Assembly: GCF_025264685.1 (NCBI RefSeq)
Contig: NZ_CP073721.1
Location: 4,269,001-4,333,000, forward strand
DNA from: Dactylosporangium roseum
GTDB lineage: Bacteria > Actinomycetota > Actinomycetes > Mycobacteriales > Micromonosporaceae
DNA length: 64,000 nt
Reading direction: 5' to 3'
The position numbers and the translations under genes were made by a program. Below, piece after piece: positions 7,812 to 16,569 of the stretch. Each line of letters begins with the position of its first letter. The stretch's first letter is position 1. A model generated the notes under the pieces. That model made no database searches. It saw nothing but the letters and a program-made list of their open reading frames with translations, and was not told where the DNA came from.

Positions 7812-9764
7812 TTGCGCCACAACAGGTTCCGTTACGGGGCGTGGCGCGGCGGGCCGGACCCGCTCGCCCCGCCCTACGATGTGCGCGCCGCCGTCGACGA
7901 GGTCGGCGCCGAGGTCCTCGAGGGCGGCAGCCTGCGGGAGGCGCTGCGCAACCTGTTGCGCCGCGGCCCGCAGGGCGGCCGTGGCCTCGACGATCTGCTC
8001 GCCCGGGCCCGGCGCCTGCGCCGCGACGCGATGCGCCGCGGTGAGCTCGGCGGCGCCGTGACCCGGGCACAGCAGGTGCTCGACCAGGCCCTCGCCGCCG
8101 AGCGCGACGAGCTGGCCCGGCACGACACCGACGAGGCCCGCTTCGCCGAGACCGTGCTCGACAGCCTGCCGAGGTCCACCGCGCGGGCCGTCGAGGAGCT
8201 CTCGCGGTACAACTGGAAATCCGCCGAGGCGAGGGGCCTCTACCAGCAGATCCTCGACCAGCTCCGGCGCGAGGTGCTCGACCAGCGCTTCCGCGGCCTG
8301 CGGCAGGCGGTGCAGGATCCGGCCGCGGGCGAGCGGATGCGGGAGCTGCTCCAGGACCTCAACGCGCTGCTGGAGCGCCACGCCCGGGGCGAGCACACCG
8401 ACGACGCGTTCGCGCGGTTCATGGAGCGGCACGGCGAGTTCTTCTCGGAGCGGCCCGCCGACGTCGACGAGCTGATCGACGCCCTCGCGCGGCGCGCGGC
8501 GGCGGGGGAGCGGCTGATGCGGTCGCTCACCCCGCAGCAGCGTGCCGAGCTGCGGTCGCTCATGGAGCAGTCGCTGGGCGACCTCGCCGGGGAGATGGGG
8601 CGGCTCACCGACAACCTGCGGGCGCTGCGGCCGGACCTCAACTGGGGCGGCGGCGAGCGGGTGCGCGGCCAGCGCGATCTCGGCTACGGCGAGGCCGCCG
8701 GCGCCCTCGAGGAGATCGGCGACCTCGACGACCTGCTCGACCAGCTCGGCCAGGAGCACCCGGGAGCGACGCTGGACGACGTCGACGTCGAGGCCGTCGA
8801 GCGGCAGCTCGGCCGGTCCGCCGCCGACGACCTGCGCCGCCTGCGCGAACTGGAGCGGCAACTGCGCCGGCAGGGCTGGGTCACCCGCGGCGGCGACGGC
8901 CTCACGCTCAGCCCGAAGGCGTTGCGCCGGCTCGGCGGCACCGCGCTGCGGACCGTGTTCTCGCAGCTCGAGGCGGGCCGGCGGGGTCAGCACGACCTGC
9001 GCGACGCGGGTGCCGCCGGGGAGCTGACCGGGGCGTCCCGGCGGTGGGCGTACGGCGACGAGCAGCCCATCGACGTGGTTCGCACGATCGGCAACGCGGT
9101 GCGCCGCCAGGCGACCGGCGGGACCACGACCCTGCCGATCCGGCTCGACGTCGAGGACTTCGAGATCGCCGAGACCGAGCGGCGCGTGTCGGCCGCGGTC
9201 GCGCTCTGCGTCGACCTGTCGTTCTCGATGATGGCCGACGGCCGGTGGGGCCCGATGAAACAGGCCGCGCTCGCGCTGTCACACCTGGTGGCGACCCGGT
9301 TCCCGCAGGACGCCCTGCAGATCATCGGCTTCGGGCGCTACGCCGTGCGGCTGTCCCAGGAGGAGCTGGCGGCCGTCGAGCCGGACATGGTGCAGGGCAC
9401 CAACCTGCAGCACGCCCTGCGGCTCGCCGCGCGGCACCTGCGCCGCCACCCCGGCTCCGACCCGGTCGTCCTGGTCGTCACCGACGGTGAACCGACGGCG
9501 CACCTGCTCGACGACGGCTCGTCGTACTTCAGGTGGCCGCCCACCCCCGGGACGGTGTCCGCGACGGTCCACGAGGTCGACCAGCTCACCCGCTTCGGCG
9601 CGGTGCTGAACGTCTTCATGCTGGGCGAGGATCCGGGCCTGCGCCGCTTCGTCGACGCGGTCGCCCGGCGCAACGGCGGCCGGGTCTTCACGCCCGACGC
9701 CGACGACCTCGGCCGATACGTCGTGGCCGACTACCTCCGCGCCCGCCGGGGCAGACGGGGCTGA
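7812..9764 (+). CDS. VWA-domain protein, partner of the AAA+ ATPase
   Basis: The product is 650 aa. About 460 residues of charged, largely helical sequence precede a C-terminal von Willebrand A domain. A complete MIDAS is visible: DLSFS at residues 468-472, the Thr of MVQGTNL and the Asp of VVTDGEP. The domain should bind Mg2+ and hand a client to, or stimulate, the MoxR-like ATPase encoded 5 bp upstream, in the manner of Mg-chelatase D/I or CoxD/CoxE pairs. The start is a TTG, chosen because GGAGG lies about 8 nt before it and overlaps the upstream stop region. No signal peptide or membrane helix is seen, so the complex is probably cytosolic. Confidence 0.87.
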   Translation: MRHNRFRYGAWRGGPDPLAPPYDVRAAVDEVGAEVLEGGSLREALRNLLRRGPQGGRGLDDLLARARRLRRDAMRRGELGGAVTRAQQVLDQALAAERDELARHDTDEARFAETVLDSLPRSTARAVEELSRYNWKSAEARGLYQQILDQLRREVLDQRFRGLRQAVQDPAAGERMRELLQDLNALLERHARGEHTDDAFARFMERHGEFFSERPADVDELIDALARRAAAGERLMRSLTPQQRAELRSLMEQSLGDLAGEMGRLTDNLRALRPDLNWGGGERVRGQRDLGYGEAAGALEEIGDLDDLLDQLGQEHPGATLDDVDVEAVERQLGRSAADDLRRLRELERQLRRQGWVTRGGDGLTLSPKALRRLGGTALRTVFSQLEAGRRGQHDLRDAGAAGELTGASRRWAYGDEQPIDVVRTIGNAVRRQATGGTTTLPIRLDVEDFEIAETERRVSAAVALCVDLSFSMMADGRWGPMKQAALALSHLVATRFPQDALQIIGFGRYAVRLSQEELAAVEPDMVQGTNLQHALRLAARHLRRHPGSDPVVLVVTDGEPTAHLLDDGSSYFRWPPTPGTVSATVHEVDQLTRFGAVLNVFMLGEDPGLRRFVDAVARRNGGRVFTPDADDLGRYVVADYLRARRGRRG

Positions 9765-9848
9765 CGGGTGTTTCGGCTTCCGGGTCCGGGGGGTACCAGA
9801 CGCACGGAGTTCAGTACCCCCTCGTAACCCTCGTACCGGGAGTCCAAC

Positions 9849-10004
9849 ATGATCATCTTCGGTTTGATTCTCTTCCTGCTCGGGCTCTTCCTGCATGTCG
9901 GCATCCTGGAGACGATCGGCATCGTGCTGCTGATCATCGGGGCGGTGCTGTGGATCCTGGGTGCCGTCGGCCGTCCGCTCGCCGGACGACGGCACTATTG
10001 GTGA
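9849..10004 (+). CDS. 51-aa two-helix membrane protein (DUF6131-like)
   Basis: This tiny gene starts at an ATG preceded by GGGAG (6 nt) and encodes 51 aa. Two hydrophobic helices (IIFGLILFLLGLFLHVGIL and TIGIVLLIIGAVLWILGAVG) are followed by a basic C-terminus, GRRHYW. The pattern matches the small actinobacterial DUF6131 family of unknown function. It follows the VWA gene by 84 bp and is closed by a strong hairpin at 10028, so it may be transcribed alone or as the last gene of that operon. Confidence 0.8.
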   Translation: MIIFGLILFLLGLFLHVGILETIGIVLLIIGAVLWILGAVGRPLAGRRHYW

Positions 10005-10027
10005 ACCGTCACCCGTGGCGGGCTTCC

Positions 10028-10058
10028 GGGGCCGGTCGGCGAGCTGCCGACCGGCCCC
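10028..10058. terminator. Convergent hairpin terminator
   Basis: A perfect 13-bp stem (GGGGCCGGTCGGC at 10028-10040, complement at 10046-10058) with a 5-nt loop lies between the converging small membrane-protein gene and the TPR gene. It could serve both strands. Confidence 0.75.
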
Positions 10059-10104
10059 GCGTCTGACGCGGTCAGCGTGTCCCGCGGCAGGCCCCGCGGG
10101 ATGC

Positions 10105-11895
10105 TCACCGCGACGAGAACCACTTCCGCCGCTTGCGGACCGGCGCCGCCGGTGGGCGTCCGGCCACCTCGCGGGCGAGCGCCGTCACCTCCGGTACCAT
10201 CTCCGGGGTCATCAGGACGATCTCGGCGAGGGAGCCACGGATCGTCACGGGCCGCCGCCGCGACGCCTCCACCGCGGTCACGAACCGGCGGCCGACGGTC
10301 CCGGCGACCTCCGCCCGGCACGCCGGGTCCAGCCAGGCCGCGACGGCCAGCGCGAAACACGCCGCCTCCGTGGTCCAGTCCTCAACGCCGAACGCGATCG
10401 TCGTCAGCAACGCCCGGGCGCTGCCCGTGTCGCCGGGTGCCGCTGCGGCCCGCAGCTCGTCGCAGTGCAGCAGGCCCAGGCAGGCGAACACCTGCGCGGA
10501 CCGCTCCCACCAGCCGTCGGGCAGGTCCCGCGCCGGTGCGGGCGGGTGGACCAGCAGCGACAGCAGTTCCTCGGCCGGTAGCTGCCCCAGCGGCAGCGCC
10601 CGGTCGTACGCGCCGACCGGGTGCGGCCATGTCGGCGCGGCGACGCGGGCCAGCAGCTCCCGGCTGCGCGCCGAGGCCGGCTCCACGGTCGGGTACGCGT
10701 CGAGACCGTCGTAGCGCCACAGCACCCGCCCCGGCCGCAGCGGGGCCACCAGGTCCGCGGGCGGCGGCCCGGCGATCTCGACGGCCAGGCCGGGCATCCG
10801 CCGCCGCAGGAGGGCGAGCGCGCTCGGTACCTCCACCGCCGACAACCGCATCGTGCCGCCGGTGTCACGCCGGTCCTTCGGAACCTGGGCGAGGAAGTTC
10901 ACGCAGGCCTCGGTCGGCCCGGCGGCGATGCCGAGCCACGGCGTGCCGCCGCAGGCACCCTCGAGGTCGGCGTGCTCATGGCTGTACACCGGGTTGGTGC
11001 GCGTGAAGTCGACAAGCCCGACCAGGTGCCGCACGTCGCCGTCCCGGCCGAAGCGCAGCCGGGCCGCGGTGTGGGCGGCGCAGTCGAAGCCGGGCGCCGC
11101 GCGGGTCGCGAGGTCGAGCAGCGCCAGGGCCTCGTCGAGCCGGCCCGCCTCGCCCAGCCAGTTCGCCATGTCGGCGCACAGGTCGATGTCGGCCGGCGAG
11201 GCCCGCCACGCCGCCCGCATGACCTTCAGCGCGGCGTCGAGGCGCCCGTCGGCGCGCAGCGCGTACGCGTACCAGACCGAGGTGAGCTTGTCGGGGTGCA
11301 GCCGGTGCCCGCGCCGGCCCCAGCGGACCGCCTCGGCGACGTGGCCGGGGAACCGCCGGGCGAGCCCCGCCGCGGCGCCGTGCAGCATCGCGTGGTCCGG
11401 GTGCGCCGCGGTCGCGCGGCGGGCGAGGTCGAGGTACACCTCGTTGGCCTTCGCCACCTCCGGCCCGGCCGGGTCGCCGAGCCGCTGCATCACGCCGATG
11501 AACAGGCGGGACAGGTCCTCGGGGTCGACGCGGGCCACGTCGAGCGCCCGGACCCAGGTGACGTCCGCCCACGGCAGCGCCGGCTCGTGCTTCGTCGCCT
11601 GGACGAGCAGGCGCAGCGCCTCCAGCGGAGCGGCGGCGGCCCGCAGGTGCGCCCGCGCCACGACGGTGCCGATGTAGGCCGGCTCCTCGAGCGGGAACAG
11701 CGCCGGCGCGCCGCGGCCGGCGCGGCTGGCGAGCGCGGCGAGCACCTCGTGCACCTCGGGCAGTGCCGGGGCCCACGCGATCGCACCGGCCAGGTGGTTC
11801 GCCGCGTGTGCCAGGTCGTCGTCCGCGAGCGCCACCCGGGCGAGGGACAGTTCGCCGTGCGCCTGCGCGACCGGATCCTCTTCAGTCACAGCCAC
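10105..11895 (-). CDS. TPR-repeat protein of unknown function
   Basis: The product is about 596 aa. The first 300 residues form degenerate tetratricopeptide-like helix pairs (for example DDDLAHAANHLAGAIAWAPALPEVHEV and GEAGRLDEALALLDLATRAAPG in register). The C-terminal half is Ala/Leu/Arg-rich, without a recognised domain, and ends in a basic tail, KRRKWFSS. No signal peptide or membrane segment is seen. GTG at 11895 is chosen as the start because the sequence upstream is not TPR-like; GTG at 11889 is also possible. TPR proteins scaffold protein complexes, but nothing here identifies a partner. It is convergent with the DUF6131-like gene. Confidence 0.7.
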   Translation of the reverse strand: MAVTEEDPVAQAHGELSLARVALADDDLAHAANHLAGAIAWAPALPEVHEVLAALASRAGRGAPALFPLEEPAYIGTVVARAHLRAAAAPLEALRLLVQATKHEPALPWADVTWVRALDVARVDPEDLSRLFIGVMQRLGDPAGPEVAKANEVYLDLARRATAAHPDHAMLHGAAAGLARRFPGHVAEAVRWGRRGHRLHPDKLTSVWYAYALRADGRLDAALKVMRAAWRASPADIDLCADMANWLGEAGRLDEALALLDLATRAAPGFDCAAHTAARLRFGRDGDVRHLVGLVDFTRTNPVYSHEHADLEGACGGTPWLGIAAGPTEACVNFLAQVPKDRRDTGGTMRLSAVEVPSALALLRRRMPGLAVEIAGPPPADLVAPLRPGRVLWRYDGLDAYPTVEPASARSRELLARVAAPTWPHPVGAYDRALPLGQLPAEELLSLLVHPPAPARDLPDGWWERSAQVFACLGLLHCDELRAAAAPGDTGSARALLTTIAFGVEDWTTEAACFALAVAAWLDPACRAEVAGTVGRRFVTAVEASRRRPVTIRGSLAEIVLMTPEMVPEVTALAREVAGRPPAAPVRKRRKWFSSR

Positions 11896-12045
11896 GCGGG
11901 CAGGGTATTGCAACGCCCGAATGCCGCAGTTGGCGGGTGCTTCCCACGTCCGGGTCACCCGCCACGGCTCACGATGATCGCCGATGAACGATAGCCGGCC
12001 GGACATGACCGACGTCAACGTCGCCCCGGTTCGGCCGTTCCGTCG

Positions 12046-12420
12046 TCAGGCGGGCCGGCAGGTGCCCAACACCCGCGTGACCGTGACCATGATCACCACG
12101 CGCGCCGGGTTGACCCGCGGCTGCCGGTAGCGGCGGGCGTAGCGTTCCTCCGCGTCCCGTACGACCTCGGGGTCCGTATCGACGACGGCCGTCCCCTCCA
12201 GGGTGCTCCACCGGCGTCCGTCGACCTGCGTGATCGCGACCCTCGGATTGTTCCGCACGTTGCGCACCTTCTGCGACGTCCCGGAGGTGAGCACCCGCGC
12301 GATGCCGGTCGCCGGGTCGTAGGTGGCGCCCACCGGTACCACATGGGGCGTCCCGTCCCGCCGGAGCGTCGCCAGGGTGCAGAGATGCCGTTCGGCCCAG
12401 AACTCCTCGAACTGTGTCAT
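12046..12420 (-). CDS. PPOX-class (F420/FMN) oxidoreductase
   Basis: The product is 124 aa with the split-barrel flavin-binding fold: RHLCTLATLRRDGTPHVVPVG, then TSGTSQKVRNVRNNPRVAI and WSTLEGTAVV. This is typical of small actinobacterial pyridoxamine-oxidase-like enzymes that reduce substrates with F420H2 (family knowledge). Its ATG overlaps the TGA of the ABC-F gene by 4 bp (12417-12420), so the two are translationally coupled. The substrate is unknown. Confidence 0.85.
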   Translation of the reverse strand: MTQFEEFWAERHLCTLATLRRDGTPHVVPVGATYDPATGIARVLTSGTSQKVRNVRNNPRVAITQVDGRRWSTLEGTAVVDTDPEVVRDAEERYARRYRQPRVNPARVVIMVTVTRVLGTCRPA

Positions 12421-14033
12421 CGCTCACGCACCTGACCGTCCGCGACCGCGACGTGCCGGTTGGTGTGCACGGCCGCCAGCATCCGCCGGTCGTGGGTGAC
12501 CAGCAGCAGCGTGCCGGGGTAGCTGTCGAGAGCCTGCTCCAACTGCTCGATCGCCGGCAGGTCGAGATGGTTCGTCGGCTCGTCGAGGACCAGCAGATTG
12601 ACGCCCCGGCCCTGCAGCAGCGCCAGGGCGGCCCTCGTGCGCTCGCCGGGCGACAGGCTCTTCGCCGGCCGCAGCACGTGCCCGGCGCGCAGGCCGAACT
12701 TCGCCAGCAGTGTCCGCACGTCCGCCGGGTTCTCGTCCGGCACCTGCTGCCGGAACGCGTCGAGCAGCGTCGCGTCGCCTTCGAACAGGCGCCGGGCCTG
12801 GTCGACCTCGCCGACGACCACGCCGGGACCGAGGTGCGCCGTGCCGGTGTCGGGCGGGATCCGCCCGAGCAAGGCGCCGAGCAGGGTCGTCTTGCCCGAG
12901 CCGTTGGCGCCGGTGATCGCCACCCGGTCGGCCCAGTCGATCTGCAGGTCGACCGGGCCGAGGGTGAACCCGCCGCGACGCACGGTCGCGTCGCGCAGCG
13001 TCGCCACCACCGCGCCCGCCCGCGGCGCCGCGGCGATCTCCATCCGCAGCTCCCACTCCTTGCGCGGCTCCTCGACGAGCTCCAGGCGCTCGATCAGCCG
13101 GTCGGTCTGGCGGGCCTTCGCCGCCTGCTTCTCCGAGGACTCGATCCGCTTGCCCTTGCCGATCTTGTCGTTGTCGGGCTGCTTGCGGCGCGCGTTCCGG
13201 ACGCCCTTCTCCATCCAGGCGCGCTGGGTGCGGGCGCGGGCCTCCAGGTCGGACTTCGTCTCCGCGTACTCCTCGTAGCGCTCCCGGGCGTGCCGCCGCG
13301 CGACCTCCCGCTCCTCCAGGTAGGCCGCGTACCCGCCGCCGTAGTGGTTGACCCGCTGCTGCGCCAGGTCCAGCTCCAGGATCCGGGTCGCGGTCCGCGC
13401 CAGGAACTCGCGGTCGTGGCTGACCAGCACCGCGCCGCTCTTGAGGCCCCGGACGAACCGCTCCAGCCGCTCCAGGCCATCGAGGTCCAGATCGTTTGTC
13501 GGTTCGTCGAGGAGGACGATGTCGTACCGGCTGAGCAGCAGCGACGCCATGCCGGCGCGCGCCGCCTGACCGCCGGACAGCGCCGTCATCGGCAGTTCGA
13601 GGTTGTCGGCGACCTCCTCGGCCCGCTCGTCGAAGTCGGCGCCGCCGAGTGCGAGCCAGCGCTCCAGGGCGGTACCGTACTCGTCCTCGGCGGCCGGGTC
13701 GGTCGCGAGCGCCTCGGCCGCCGCGTCCATCCGGCGCTGTGCCTCGGCGACGCCGGTCCGGCGGGCCAGGAACTCGCGGACCGTCTCACCCGGGCGGCGA
13801 TCCGGCTCCTGCGGCAGGTATCCGATCGTGGCCGTGGGCGGGTTGAGCTGGACGCTGCCGTGCTCCGCGGGCAGCAGCCCCGCGAGCGTGCGCAGCAGCG
13901 TCGACTTGCCCGCCCCGTTGACCCCGACGAGCCCGACGACGTCTCCCGGCGCCACGACCACATCGAGATCCGAGAACAGGGCCCGGTCGCCGTGCCCGGC
14001 GGCGAGGCCCTTGACCACCAACGTCGCAGACAT
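12417..14033 (-). CDS. ABC-F family ATPase (ribosome-associated)
   Basis: The product is 538 aa with two ABC cassettes and no membrane domain. Walker A motifs are GVNGAGKST and GANGSGKTT, signatures are LSGGQ and LSPGE, and Walker B motifs are LLDEPTNDLD and VLDEPTNHLD. A charged helical linker (about residues 235-320, rich in R, E and K) joins them, as in ABC-F proteins that act on the ribosomal E site in translation control or antibiotic resistance. The start at 14033 is the first ATG before the first cassette; the frame stays open far upstream, antisense to the MFS gene, which is a GC artefact. It is divergent from an MFS exporter and coupled to the PPOX gene, a layout that would suit a small drug-response locus. 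Confidence 0.9.
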   Translation of the reverse strand: MSATLVVKGLAAGHGDRALFSDLDVVVAPGDVVGLVGVNGAGKSTLLRTLAGLLPAEHGSVQLNPPTATIGYLPQEPDRRPGETVREFLARRTGVAEAQRRMDAAAEALATDPAAEDEYGTALERWLALGGADFDERAEEVADNLELPMTALSGGQAARAGMASLLLSRYDIVLLDEPTNDLDLDGLERLERFVRGLKSGAVLVSHDREFLARTATRILELDLAQQRVNHYGGGYAAYLEEREVARRHARERYEEYAETKSDLEARARTQRAWMEKGVRNARRKQPDNDKIGKGKRIESSEKQAAKARQTDRLIERLELVEEPRKEWELRMEIAAAPRAGAVVATLRDATVRRGGFTLGPVDLQIDWADRVAITGANGSGKTTLLGALLGRIPPDTGTAHLGPGVVVGEVDQARRLFEGDATLLDAFRQQVPDENPADVRTLLAKFGLRAGHVLRPAKSLSPGERTRAALALLQGRGVNLLVLDEPTNHLDLPAIEQLEQALDSYPGTLLLVTHDRRMLAAVHTNRHVAVADGQVRER

Positions 14034-14120
14034 CCGGATAGTGTGCCTCAGCGCGTCCGGGCCGGCCGCGGGGAGTAGTTTGATTGTGGAACGCGAACGG
14101 CTCGAAACAGGAGTGACGTC

Positions 14121-15935
14121 TTGAGCACACCAGCGCCGCCCGGCGACCAGCCCCTGTCGCACCGGCAGATCGTGACGATCCTCGCCGGGCTCATGATGGC
14201 CATGTTCCTGGCCGCTCTCGACCAGACCATCGTGTCGACGGCGATGCGCACGATCGCCGACGACCTGGGCGGGTTCTCGATCCAGGCGTGGGCCACCACC
14301 GCGTTCCTCATCACGTCGACGATCGCGACGCCGCTGTACGGCAAGCTCTCCGACATCTACGGCCGCAAGCCGTTCATCCTCTTCGCCATCGGGATCTTCA
14401 TCGTCGGCTCCGCGCTGTGCGGGCTGGCGACGTCGATCTACCAGCTCGCCGCCTTCCGCGCCGTCCAGGGCATCGGCGCCGGCGGCCTGTTCTCCCTGGT
14501 GTTCGCCATCATCGGCGACGTGGTCCCGCCGCGCGAGCGGGCGAAGTACCAGGGCTACTTCCTCGCCGTCTTCGGCACCTCCAGCGTCCTCGGCCCGGTC
14601 CTCGGCGGGTTCTTCGCCGGCGCCGACAACCTCCTCGGCGTCACCGGCTGGCGCTGGATCTTCTACATCAACGTGCCGATCGCCCTGGCCGCGTTCCTGG
14701 TCGTCGTGCGCGTGCTGCACATCCCGCACCGCCGCACCGACCACCGCATCGACTGGCCGGGCGCGCTCGCGCTCGTCGTCTGCCTGGTGCCGCTGCTGAC
14801 CGTCGCCGAACAGGGTCGCGAGTGGGGCTGGGACTCCGGCCGGTCGCTGCTGTGCTACGGCATCGGCGCCGCCGGCCTGATCCTGTTCGTCATCGCCGAG
14901 TACTCCTACAAGGACGAGGCGCTGCTGCCGCTGCGGCTGTTCCGCGGACGCACCTTCTCGGTCGCCTCCACGGGCAGCTTCATCCTCGGCATGGCGATGT
15001 TCGGCGGGCTGCTGACCCTGCCGCTGTACCTCCAGATCGTCAAGGGCGCGACCCCGACCGAGGCCGGTCTCATGCTGATGCCGCTGGTGCTCGGCATCAT
15101 GACGGGCTCGATCGTCTCGGGTCAGATGATCGCGCGCACCGGGAAGTACCGGAAGTTCCCGATCATCGGCTCCCTGCTCATGATCGTCGCGCTGTTCCTG
15201 TTCTCGCGCATCGGCGCCGACACCCCGCTGTGGCGGACCATGCTGGTCATGGCGCTGATGGGTCTCGGCCTGGGCGGCAACATGCAGCCGGTCATCACCG
15301 CCGCGCAGAACGCCGCGAATCCGCGCGAGATCGGCGTGGCGACCTCGACGGTGACGTTCTTCCGCTCGATGGGCGGCACCCTGGGCGCCGCGGTGTTCCT
15401 GTCGATCCTCTTCAGCCTGCTGCCGGACAAGATCAAGTCGGCGTTCACGGCGGCGAGCGCGACACCGGAGTTCCAGGCGGCGGCGCGCGCCGACCCGCAG
15501 AACATCCGGACGATCCAGTCGGCGGCGACGTCGGGCAGCGCCGACTCGTTCAACGACACGTCGTTCCTGGAGCGCCTCGCGGCCCCGCTGTCCCACCCGT
15601 TCAAGGTCGGCTTCTCGGACTCGATGAGCATGGTGTTCATGGTGGCGACGACCATCATGGTCGTGGGCTTCGTGGTCATCCTGTTCCTGCCGGAACTGCC
15701 GCTACGGTCGATGTCGGCGGCCCAGCAGCGGGCAGCCGAGGACGCCGTGGCCGCCGCTTCCTCTCCCGCGTCCTCGGACGCGGCCGGTCCCGGCGGGGTG
15801 CCGGCGTTCACGCGCGGCGCCGCGCCGCCGGCCGGCGGCTCCCGGCTCCCGGCGGCGTCCGGCTCGACCGGCGGCGCCCACGAGGCCGAGGGCGTGGCCG
15901 AGCCGTCCGACTCGGAACCCCGCCACGCCCGCTGA
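14121..15935 (+). CDS. MFS drug exporter, DHA2/EmrB-QacA type
   Basis: The product is 604 aa with 14 predicted helices. Conserved motifs are LDQTIVSTAMRTIADDLGG in helix 1, GKLSDIYGRKPFIL (motif A) and GPVLGGFF (motif C). This is the EmrB/QacA proton-antiport family exporting hydrophobic or cationic compounds. The TTG start at 14121 has GGAG about 9 nt upstream. The final 90 residues are a Ser/Ala/Gly-rich cytosolic tail. The gene is divergent from the ABC-F ATPase across 87 bp, so both could answer to the same signal, but no regulator gene is adjacent. Confidence 0.9.
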   Translation: MSTPAPPGDQPLSHRQIVTILAGLMMAMFLAALDQTIVSTAMRTIADDLGGFSIQAWATTAFLITSTIATPLYGKLSDIYGRKPFILFAIGIFIVGSALCGLATSIYQLAAFRAVQGIGAGGLFSLVFAIIGDVVPPRERAKYQGYFLAVFGTSSVLGPVLGGFFAGADNLLGVTGWRWIFYINVPIALAAFLVVVRVLHIPHRRTDHRIDWPGALALVVCLVPLLTVAEQGREWGWDSGRSLLCYGIGAAGLILFVIAEYSYKDEALLPLRLFRGRTFSVASTGSFILGMAMFGGLLTLPLYLQIVKGATPTEAGLMLMPLVLGIMTGSIVSGQMIARTGKYRKFPIIGSLLMIVALFLFSRIGADTPLWRTMLVMALMGLGLGGNMQPVITAAQNAANPREIGVATSTVTFFRSMGGTLGAAVFLSILFSLLPDKIKSAFTAASATPEFQAAARADPQNIRTIQSAATSGSADSFNDTSFLERLAAPLSHPFKVGFSDSMSMVFMVATTIMVVGFVVILFLPELPLRSMSAAQQRAAEDAVAAASSPASSDAAGPGGVPAFTRGAAPPAGGSRLPAASGSTGGAHEAEGVAEPSDSEPRHAR

Positions 15936-15946
15936 CCCGTCGACGT

Positions 15947-15977
15947 CCACGGCGGCCGGGAATCCCGGCCGCCGTGG
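15947..15977. terminator. Hairpin terminator after the MFS gene
   Basis: A 14-bp perfect GC stem (15947-15960 with 15964-15977) and a 3-nt AAT loop start 11 bp after the MFS stop codon. Confidence 0.7.
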
Positions 15978-16056
15978 CGTTCCCGGTGACGTACCGCACG
16001 CGTGCTGCGGCCGACCGTGACGTCGTGCGGTTTACCTCAACCCGCCACCGTACTGA

Positions 16057-16148
16057 CCTAGCTTCCTAGGACGCAATAGAGGGCGTGGCTGGCGCCACGC
16101 TGGAGAGCACATTCCAGCCGCTACGCGGCGGATCTTCGTTCTTCGCGG
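16057..16148. repeat. Structured intergenic element family C, copy 1
   Basis: The element begins with CCTAGCTTCCTAGG, then has a 7-bp hairpin (GCGTGGC/GCCACGC, 16083-16100) and a 5-bp hairpin (GCCGC-TAC-GCGGC, 16117-16129). It is closely similar over about 90 bp to 28903-28990. It lies in the 292-bp gap before the toxin-antitoxin-like pair, a gap in which no gene is seen. Confidence 0.85.
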
Positions 16149-16227
16149 TGTCCGAGGTCGACGCCCGCCACGCGCGCCGGACGGCGGAGATGCCGCGGGT
16201 GAGCGGGCAACCGGTACACTTCGGCCC

Positions 16228-16569
16228 ATGCGTGGCGAGTCGGAGCATGGTCGGGTGGCCTACCTGGCCAGGCCGCACCGGCCCGCGCTCGTCGCCCGGA
16301 CGCTGGACGAGCTGCGCGGGCCGGTCCACGGCACCGTCGAGCTGCCGCAGCGGCTGATGTGGAATCCGCAGCGGCGGTTCGATCTCGACAACCGTGACCT
16401 GCTCCTGTGGATGTACGAGAACGTGCTCCGCGAAGCCATCCGCCACGACGAGCTGCGGCGCTTCCTCAACGGGCGGATGCTCGTCCGGGTGTGGCCCGAC
16501 CTCAACCTGCCGCACGCCGTGCGGCGCGCCTGGGAGGCACGGCATCCGCGGCTGCGCGCCGGCGGGTGA
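16228..16569 (+). CDS. Putative antitoxin-like protein paired with a nucleotidyltransferase
   Basis: The product is 113 aa with no domain I can name. It is soluble, charged and mostly helical; the middle reads PQRLMWNPQRRFDLDN and ends in a helix-rich segment with LREAIRHDELRRFL. TACACT lies exactly 7 bp before the ATG and there is no ribosome site, so the transcript is probably leaderless. Its TGA overlaps the GTG of the AbiEii-like gene, so the two proteins should be made together. Small proteins placed like this before AbiEii/MenA-type nucleotidyltransferases often act as antitoxins, but that role is inferred from position only. Confidence 0.6.
   Translation: MRGESEHGRVAYLARPHRPALVARTLDELRGPVHGTVELPQRLMWNPQRRFDLDNRDLLLWMYENVLREAIRHDELRRFLNGRMLVRVWPDLNLPHAVRRAWEARHPRLRAGG

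Noticed and set aside
6397..9764. AAA/VWA pair as a true Mg- or Co-chelatase for tetrapyrroles
   Set aside because: No large chelatase subunit or tetrapyrrole gene is adjacent; the generic MoxR-VWA assignment fits better.
14034..15596. The ABC-F frame stays open 1.5 kb upstream of its ATG, antisense to the MFS gene
   Set aside because: The extension is low-complexity and Arg/Asp/Gln-rich, as expected of the complement of GC-biased codons, and it covers a real transporter gene on the other strand.
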